From Bacteroidaceae bacterium (GTDB taxonomy: Bacteria > Bacteroidota > Bacteroidia > Bacteroidales > Bacteroidaceae), in the NCBI GenBank assembly GCA_024401165.1, contig JAKSLN010000008.1:1-43573 (forward strand): DNA of 43,573 nt. The letters run 5' to 3'. The translations under genes were made by a program, and so were the position numbers. Shown in pieces: positions 39,269-43,573 of this stretch. Each line of letters starts with the position of its first letter. Position 1 is the stretch's first letter. The notes beneath the pieces were generated by a model, which saw only the letters and a program-made list of their open reading frames with translations, ran no database searches and was not told where the DNA came from.

Positions 39269-40340
39269 GTCAAAAATTAAGTCCCTCCCCGCCATACTCC
39301 TCCTGTTCGCCACCCTTGGATGTGGAACCACCCGAAAAATACAGGAACACGTCGTTCCCTTCCTCGACACCCTGGTCAGCACCACTATCGAGCAGATTGA
39401 CGCTTCCCCCCTCTCCATCCTCCATCAGCCAACCGTTGTCCACCTTCCCTATCACAACAATACGGCCGCTGCCGCCACCCCCTCCACCTGGCAGCAGCAG
39501 CTCCAGCAGCGCCTCGATACGCTCTGCAACCAACCCCTTTTCTCCTACACCCGCCTTGCCCTGTGCGTCTACGACCTTACCGAGGACGCCATGCTCTACT
39601 CCGTCAACGCAGAGCAGCGCATGCGTCCCGCCAGCAACATGAAACTTGTCACCGCCATTACCGCCCTCGACCTCCTGGGTCCCGATCACGTCTACACACC
39701 CGTCGTCAAGTCACCCGGATGGGGATGGTGCTGGGACGACGAGGAGACCGGCATCACCGACTTCGGTTTTAAGGGCAAACGAAAGGCTCCCGACATGCTC
39801 TATGCCGAGAGTAAGCCCCGCCGCCTCGGTGACATCCTCATTCCTATGATGAAGCAAAGCGACAACATGCTGGCAGAAAGCATGTTCTGGCAACTACCCG
39901 ACACCGCCGTCGCCGAACCCACCCGCAAGGACTGTGCCGCCCCCGTGCAGGCGCTCATCCAGCGCCTTGGCCTCGAACCCTCCCTCTACACCATAGCAGA
40001 TGGAAGCGGTGTCTCCCTCTACAACTACCTCTCCGCCCAGCTCCTCCTTCGTCTTCTGCAGCACGCCTACCACACGTCACCCATCTATGCCGCCCTCTAT
40101 CCCTCGCTGCCTATTGCCGGTGTGGACGGCACGCTCCGTAACCGTATGAAGGACACCCCCGCACAAGGCAACGTCCATGCCAAGACCGGCACCGTGACCG
40201 GCGTCTCCACACTCTCCGGCTATTGCACCCATCCCTCCGGCCATCAGCTCTGCTTCAGCATCATCAACCAGGGCATCCCCTCGTCCAGCCTTGGCCGCAA
40301 CTTTCAAGACCAGGTCTGCGAGACGCTTACCACACGTTAA
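39258..40340 (+). CDS. dacB: PBP4-type D-alanyl-D-alanine carboxypeptidase/endopeptidase, short lipoprotein form
   Basis: 360 residues. Lipoprotein signal (LLLFATLGC, Cys22 as the lipid site). The S13 motifs are present: S126-N-M-K129, S201-D-N203 (KQSDNMLAE), the DGSG box at 248-251 and K309-T-G311. Only 75 residues separate SxxK from SxN, against about 240 in E. coli PBP4, so the two extra domains inserted there are nearly absent. It should trim or cut peptide cross-links in the periplasm. Upstream in-frame ATGs hit a stop, which fixes the start. The coding strand is strikingly rich in C and poor in G compared with neighbours. Confidence 0.87.
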   Translation: MNYLSKIKSLPAILLLFATLGCGTTRKIQEHVVPFLDTLVSTTIEQIDASPLSILHQPTVVHLPYHNNTAAAATPSTWQQQLQQRLDTLCNQPLFSYTRLALCVYDLTEDAMLYSVNAEQRMRPASNMKLVTAITALDLLGPDHVYTPVVKSPGWGWCWDDEETGITDFGFKGKRKAPDMLYAESKPRRLGDILIPMMKQSDNMLAESMFWQLPDTAVAEPTRKDCAAPVQALIQRLGLEPSLYTIADGSGVSLYNYLSAQLLLRLLQHAYHTSPIYAALYPSLPIAGVDGTLRNRMKDTPAQGNVHAKTGTVTGVSTLSGYCTHPSGHQLCFSIINQGIPSSSLGRNFQDQVCETLTTR

Positions 40341-40348
40341 GTAGTTTT

Positions 40349-41023
40349 TCAAGAGCAAAACTTTCCGTGGCAAAGACAGTCGCAATACGTTATTGAGGTT
40401 TCTTCTGACGAACTTACTGTTCGCATGTGTTCCACTTGAGTATGTCCAACAATTTGATGTACTCCTAGCAGCGAGTCATGGCACGTTTCATCAAGGTCTG
40501 CCCAGAAAATGCTGCCACATTCGCAATTGCCGCCTCTGCCATATCCTACCAAAAACATTGCCTTCATTTGTTCTTCTGTTGGATTGTTCAACTGGTCTGC
40601 AATACTCGGAGCACCTTCATTGGTATTGCCCTTGAAATATTTATCCCACCAAAGATTGCTCACTCCAGCATGAGTGAAGAGGGTATTACCATCCTGATAA
40701 GCAAACTGGAAAAGCTTACGCTCATCCTTAAAGAGAGCCTGCAAGAGTCTTGCAATGTCTTGGTTGTATCTTGTGCTAACAGGGAAGTCTTCATAGATAT
40801 AATGCATATCGTGGTTCCCTAGTAAGAGAATTATGTCATCCTTACGCTTTTGTTTCAACTCAATGATGTCAAGCATATTGGACAAAAGGTCGAAGTTGCT
40901 GATTTGGACGTATGGGTCGCAATAGTCACCAAGAAATACTATTTTGTCCGTAGGATGCTCCTCGACAATCTTTTTCCAGTTCTTGAGTCCGTGAATGTCG
41001 CCAATGGCAATCGTCTTCTTCAT
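40349..41023 (-). CDS. PPP-type metallophosphatase (calcineurin-like)
   Basis: 224 residues, no signal peptide. All metal-binding motifs are present: G8-D-I-H-G12, G32-D-Y-C-D36, G69-N-H-D72, H118 and G193-H-T195. The pattern GDIHG/GDxxD/GNHD resembles bacterial serine/threonine phosphatases and diadenosine-tetraphosphatase-like enzymes; the substrate could be a phosphoprotein or a nucleotide. It is 15 bp downstream of the ADP-ribosylglycohydrolase gene and last in the same-strand group, 8 bp from the convergent dacB end. Confidence 0.9.
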   Translation of the reverse strand: MKKTIAIGDIHGLKNWKKIVEEHPTDKIVFLGDYCDPYVQISNFDLLSNMLDIIELKQKRKDDIILLLGNHDMHYIYEDFPVSTRYNQDIARLLQALFKDERKLFQFAYQDGNTLFTHAGVSNLWWDKYFKGNTNEGAPSIADQLNNPTEEQMKAMFLVGYGRGGNCECGSIFWADLDETCHDSLLGVHQIVGHTQVEHMRTVSSSEETSITYCDCLCHGKFCS

Positions 41024-41038
41024 ATTTCGAATCGAGAA

Positions 41039-41824
41039 TTAATGATTGTACTTCTTTTCAAAATTCTCCAAGATGGTAAGCAAAGGAGCATCAAGCTTCT
41101 TATGTACAATGTCTCGTACATAGTCTGGAATGCCATAATAAGCCTCTGCTATTGATCCTGTTATAGCTGCTGCAGTGTCAGTGTCCTTGTTTGTGAGCAT
41201 TGAATACTGCAATGCCTGCTCGAAACTGTCGCTATAGAGGAAGCTGATGATAGCCTCCGGCACGGTGTCCTGACATGTGGCACCGAACTTATACTCGGCA
41301 TTGTAGATGTCCTCGAACGTACGGGTCATGTCGTAGTAATGATGATGGATGTACTGGCGTATCTCCTCCTTAGGATGTCTGGTGCGCGCCAAGAAGATGC
41401 ATGCCGTGACAGCCTCAGTGCCCTTGATGCCCTCGGGATGATCGTGTGTGGGCAGAGCACTCTCTTTGGCCAGACGCAGTGCATCTTCCAGCGTGTCTGC
41501 TGCCCAAGCGCACGCACAGCAACGCATAGGACCTCCATTGCCAAACGAGTTGTAAGGCTTTGCGTCGTCGCCCTCTTCGAGCCAATTGACGAACATCGTT
41601 CCGTAGCCACCCATCGGACGGTGGTAGATTGTGGCATACAGTCGCAAAGCCTTGCTTATGTCGCTGTTGTTCATAAGTGCATCTGCCACTGCCAGTGTGA
41701 GTATGGTGTCATCGGTAAATGTACTCTCTGGCTCGAGTAGTTGTTCGTGTGTCTCTTCACCGGTGATGCCGATGTTCTCGTGTGTTGAACCCAGAATGTC
41801 TCCGTAAATAGCTCCGTATAGCAT
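41039..41824 (-). CDS. ADP-ribosylglycohydrolase family protein (DraG/ARH type)
   Basis: 261 residues, cytoplasmic. Starts MLYGAIYGDILGS as in the family. Metal-binding motifs: T37-D-D39 (STFTDDTIL), and D214-T-D216 in NKDTDTAAAITGSIAEA; GNGGPMR and HDHPEGIKG are the other conserved loops. The family removes ADP-ribose from protein side chains, from other acceptors or from free derivatives, using two magnesium ions. The NKDTDT and GNGGPMR forms differ slightly from the common GGDTDT and GN(G/S)xxMR forms but keep the metal ligands. It sits between a metallopeptidase-like gene (67 bp) and a metallophosphatase (15 bp). Confidence 0.93.
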   Translation of the reverse strand: MLYGAIYGDILGSTHENIGITGEETHEQLLEPESTFTDDTILTLAVADALMNNSDISKALRLYATIYHRPMGGYGTMFVNWLEEGDDAKPYNSFGNGGPMRCCACAWAADTLEDALRLAKESALPTHDHPEGIKGTEAVTACIFLARTRHPKEEIRQYIHHHYYDMTRTFEDIYNAEYKFGATCQDTVPEAIISFLYSDSFEQALQYSMLTNKDTDTAAAITGSIAEAYYGIPDYVRDIVHKKLDAPLLTILENFEKKYNH

Positions 41825-41891
41825 TATTAAAATGGTTTAAAGGATGAATGATGTTGGTTCTTGGCCAAGGATGTTGGGTAATCCGCCAGGA

Positions 41892-42806
41892 CTACGCATA
41901 ATGCATAGTCTGGCGAATGGCATCAATGATCTCTGGATTCGGAATGTCCCTCAGCGTACCCAGAACTGCAATGACGAAGTTCTCTGCCAGTGCCTCTTCG
42001 GGGTTGGTCGTGTATCCAGTATTCCTTCCTATGTGTTCGTAGTATTCGTCACATCCTGCCGTGGGGTTTATGAAGGCCAGTTCGCCGCTCTCGTCGCGGA
42101 TGAACTCCAAGTTCTCGTCGATGGGGAGGAAGAAGGGACGGAATCTTTTATGGAAGTGACCTTGGCCATACATGTAAGAGAGGTCTGTCATTACAACAAC
42201 ATTCTGATAGCCTCTTCCTACCTTGAATTTTGCATGGCAAAGCTGATTGCAGACGTCGGGGTTGCTGACGAAGTGCAGCGTCCTTGTTTCTGGGTAGCAG
42301 AAGAACTTATCCTCAACGGTGAAACCAATGATGCTGTACACGGCTTTCTTATACTCCTGACAGTTGCGGGTCAAGACGTGGAACAGCTCGTGAACGAGAA
42401 GATGCTCCAGAAAACCGTCGTTGTTGAAAGCATTCTGATTGAGGTAAATGGTGTTGCCGCGAGTGTAGCCGTAGGCATCAATTTCCTCCTTTCCTGTAGT
42501 CTTGACAAGGTTAATCTGCTCTATGAGCGGTAATACCATACCTCTGCGTTTCAGTTCGCTGTCGATCTCGCAGAGCAGTAGCGACAGCTGAGCCTCCTCC
42601 TTCTCTGTGAAGTCCAGGATGGCCTCCTCGCAGAGTTTCAGGTAATCATCCAGCGTTGCGTCTCTCTTGTCGCAACGAAGGTTGAGGTCCTGCTGCGTCA
42701 AGTTGTCGATGTAAGAATCTCGCTGGGTGATGAGCTTCCTACCCTCCTCCTTCTTGGTGAATGTAAAGTTGATGTCCATCAGGTCGCATTTATTCCAATT
42801 GCTCAT
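41892..42806 (-). CDS. HExxH metallopeptidase-like protein, family not recognised
   Basis: 304 residues, no signal peptide or membrane segment. H139-E-L-F-H143 is preceded by hydrophobic residues (LEHLLVHELFHVL) as in zinc peptidases, and a NPEEALAENF segment about 130 residues later offers a third ligand (E271 or E275). Both features, in this order, suggest a zinc metallopeptidase or a relative; catalysis is not shown. The N-terminal 100 residues are helical and charged. Its partners are a NADAR gene 93 bp upstream and an ARH gene 67 bp downstream, so its target may be one of their substrates. Confidence 0.75.
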   Translation of the reverse strand: MSNWNKCDLMDINFTFTKKEEGRKLITQRDSYIDNLTQQDLNLRCDKRDATLDDYLKLCEEAILDFTEKEEAQLSLLLCEIDSELKRRGMVLPLIEQINLVKTTGKEEIDAYGYTRGNTIYLNQNAFNNDGFLEHLLVHELFHVLTRNCQEYKKAVYSIIGFTVEDKFFCYPETRTLHFVSNPDVCNQLCHAKFKVGRGYQNVVVMTDLSYMYGQGHFHKRFRPFFLPIDENLEFIRDESGELAFINPTAGCDEYYEHIGRNTGYTTNPEEALAENFVIAVLGTLRDIPNPEIIDAIRQTMHYA

Positions 42807-42863
42807 AAGTAGATAATGTTTATATATTTATGGATGTTAATTGTTTCAAACTTGTTTTGTTGG

Positions 42864-42885
42864 CCTGCCTCTATATTCAGGCAGG
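42864..42885. other. Perfect 7-bp inverted repeat between NADAR and metallopeptidase genes
   Basis: CCTGCCT (42864-42870) and AGGCAGG (42879-42885) with an 8-base loop. There is no T run on either side, so it is probably an mRNA processing or stability element rather than a terminator, if it has a role at all. Confidence 0.4.
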
Positions 42886-42899
42886 AGGGAGATGGGGAT

Positions 42900-43573
42900 C
42901 TACTCCTCGGAGAAGGTGATCTTCTGGCCGAGGATGTAGATGTTGGAGCGGTTCAAGAGTTCAATGTTGATGTGGGGCTTCGTGCCTTCTACGAGGCAAC
43001 GGCGGCTAATGGTAAGGATCTTGCCTACTGCGTTTCCCCCTTTGATGATGCCTTGTGGAGCCTGTTCTGAACAGGTTGAAGGGTCGGGGTAGGCTGCCCA
43101 AATGGGGTCGTTCTTGACAAGTTCAATGATGACTCTGTCTTGTGGGATGGAGAGGAGATGCTTGCGGAAGGCTTCGCTGTGAAGGCACTTCTGCCAAATG
43201 CACCAAAGCATCCAATCAAGGCGGAAGGTGGGGAAGTCGGGACGGATGTGCTTCTTGTGCTTTGTTTTCTTGTAACGCTTTGCGGCATAGCCACTTGTGG
43301 CTGTAAGAACATCCTTTTGGATGTCAAGGTGTTCGGGAGTGTTGTTGCTCCACTCACCTAAGAGGTAGAGATATTCTGTGGACTTCCAGGTGTGTCCGAG
43401 AACGGTGTGAGGGAAGCCTGAGGCCATGTTGCCTAAGTGTAGTTCGATGCCCTCACAAGTGTCGTGAGGCTTTGAGTAGTGAATGATGTGAAGTTGGGTG
43501 GGGTCGAGTGACTCCTGACGGTTGAGTGTTGACTCTGTGATGGTGAGGTTGTAAACCTCTTCGGGACTAAGGT
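42900..43573 (-). CDS. NADAR-domain protein (YbiA-like), 5' end outside window
   Basis: The frame stays open to the window edge, so 223 residues of an N-terminally incomplete protein are seen; the ATG at 43427 is internal because NADAR-like sequence (HIIHYSKPHD, EGIELHLGNMASGFPHT) precedes it. Family features follow in order: W-K-S-T-E-Y (the conserved Glu of the WxSxEHxxQ box), AKRYKK, RLDWMLWCIWQKC, LVKNDPIWA and GIIKGGNAVGKILTISRR (the GxNxLGxxLxxxR box). NADAR enzymes cleave N-glycosidic bonds of ADP-ribose or riboflavin-precursor type; some reverse ADP-ribosylation of guanine. First visible gene of the NADAR / peptidase / ARH / phosphatase group; its promoter must be outside. Confidence 0.85.
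   Translation of the reverse strand, partial: LSPEEVYNLTITESTLNRQESLDPTQLHIIHYSKPHDTCEGIELHLGNMASGFPHTVLGHTWKSTEYLYLLGEWSNNTPEHLDIQKDVLTATSGYAAKRYKKTKHKKHIRPDFPTFRLDWMLWCIWQKCLHSEAFRKHLLSIPQDRVIIELVKNDPIWAAYPDPSTCSEQAPQGIIKGGNAVGKILTISRRCLVEGTKPHINIELLNRSNIYILGQKITFSEE

Noticed and set aside
40344-40363. AGTTTT / AAAACT stem between dacB and the phosphatase gene as a terminator
   Set aside because: Six AT-rich pairs with no following T run; too weak to support.

Overview
The window looks like chromosomal DNA of a Bacteroidales bacterium, most likely Prevotellaceae. Four things point there: promoters of the Bacteroidetes type (TAnnTTTG, often with a TTTG-like box about 19-20 bp upstream) and few Shine-Dalgarno sequences; a division/cell-wall cluster without murF, murB or ddl; a secreted giant protein with a C-terminus like a type IX secretion (T9SS) sorting domain; and the recO / tRNA-Glu / rpsT / gyrB neighbourhood. 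The genus is inferred from gene content, not from a database match.

Layout. (1) 1-14044: two adjacent, very long genes on the + strand for glycine-rich repeat proteins ([YF]GGG repeats). The first is cut by the window start; the second is complete (3820 aa, signal peptide, about 40 repeats, non-repeat C-terminal part, sorting-like tail). (2) 14102-14821 (-): secreted cyclophilin-type peptidyl-prolyl isomerase, divergent from (3) 15115-30940 (+): a compact dcw cluster, mraZ-rsmH-ftsL-ftsI-murE-mraY-murD-ftsW-murG-murC-ftsQ-ftsA-ftsZ. It makes UDP-MurNAc-pentapeptide precursors and lipid I/II and builds the division machine; several genes overlap or nearly touch. (4) 31006-34535: recO (-) convergent with ftsZ across a shared hairpin, then tRNA-Glu(TTC), rpsT and gyrB (+). 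(5) 34648-36162 (+): exported serine hydrolase of the beta-lactamase/PBP fold. (6) 36329-39003 (-): nadB followed by an ECF sigma factor and an overlapping membrane protein that is probably its anti-sigma partner. (7) 39258-40340 (+): a short PBP4-type (DacB) lipoprotein with a repeat-filled leader. (8) 40349-43573 (-): four same-strand genes: NADAR-domain protein (cut by the window end), HExxH metallopeptidase-like protein, ADP-ribosylglycohydrolase and PPP-type metallophosphatase.

Regions 2-6 are mostly conserved housekeeping DNA. The least explained parts are the tandem giant repeat proteins at the left end and the NADAR/protease/ARH/phosphatase group at the right end, which I read as a candidate ADP-ribose or NAD-linked repair or stress module. 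A smaller regulatory observation is a TGTGGGGAAT tandem repeat in the mraZ promoter. It matches the spacing of known MraZ boxes, and its core 12-mer recurs, inverted, in the divergent isomerase promoter.

No IS element, prophage, CRISPR array or rRNA was seen. No gene-free stretch exceeds 300 bases; the longest are 14822-15114 and 39004-39257, both divergent promoter regions.
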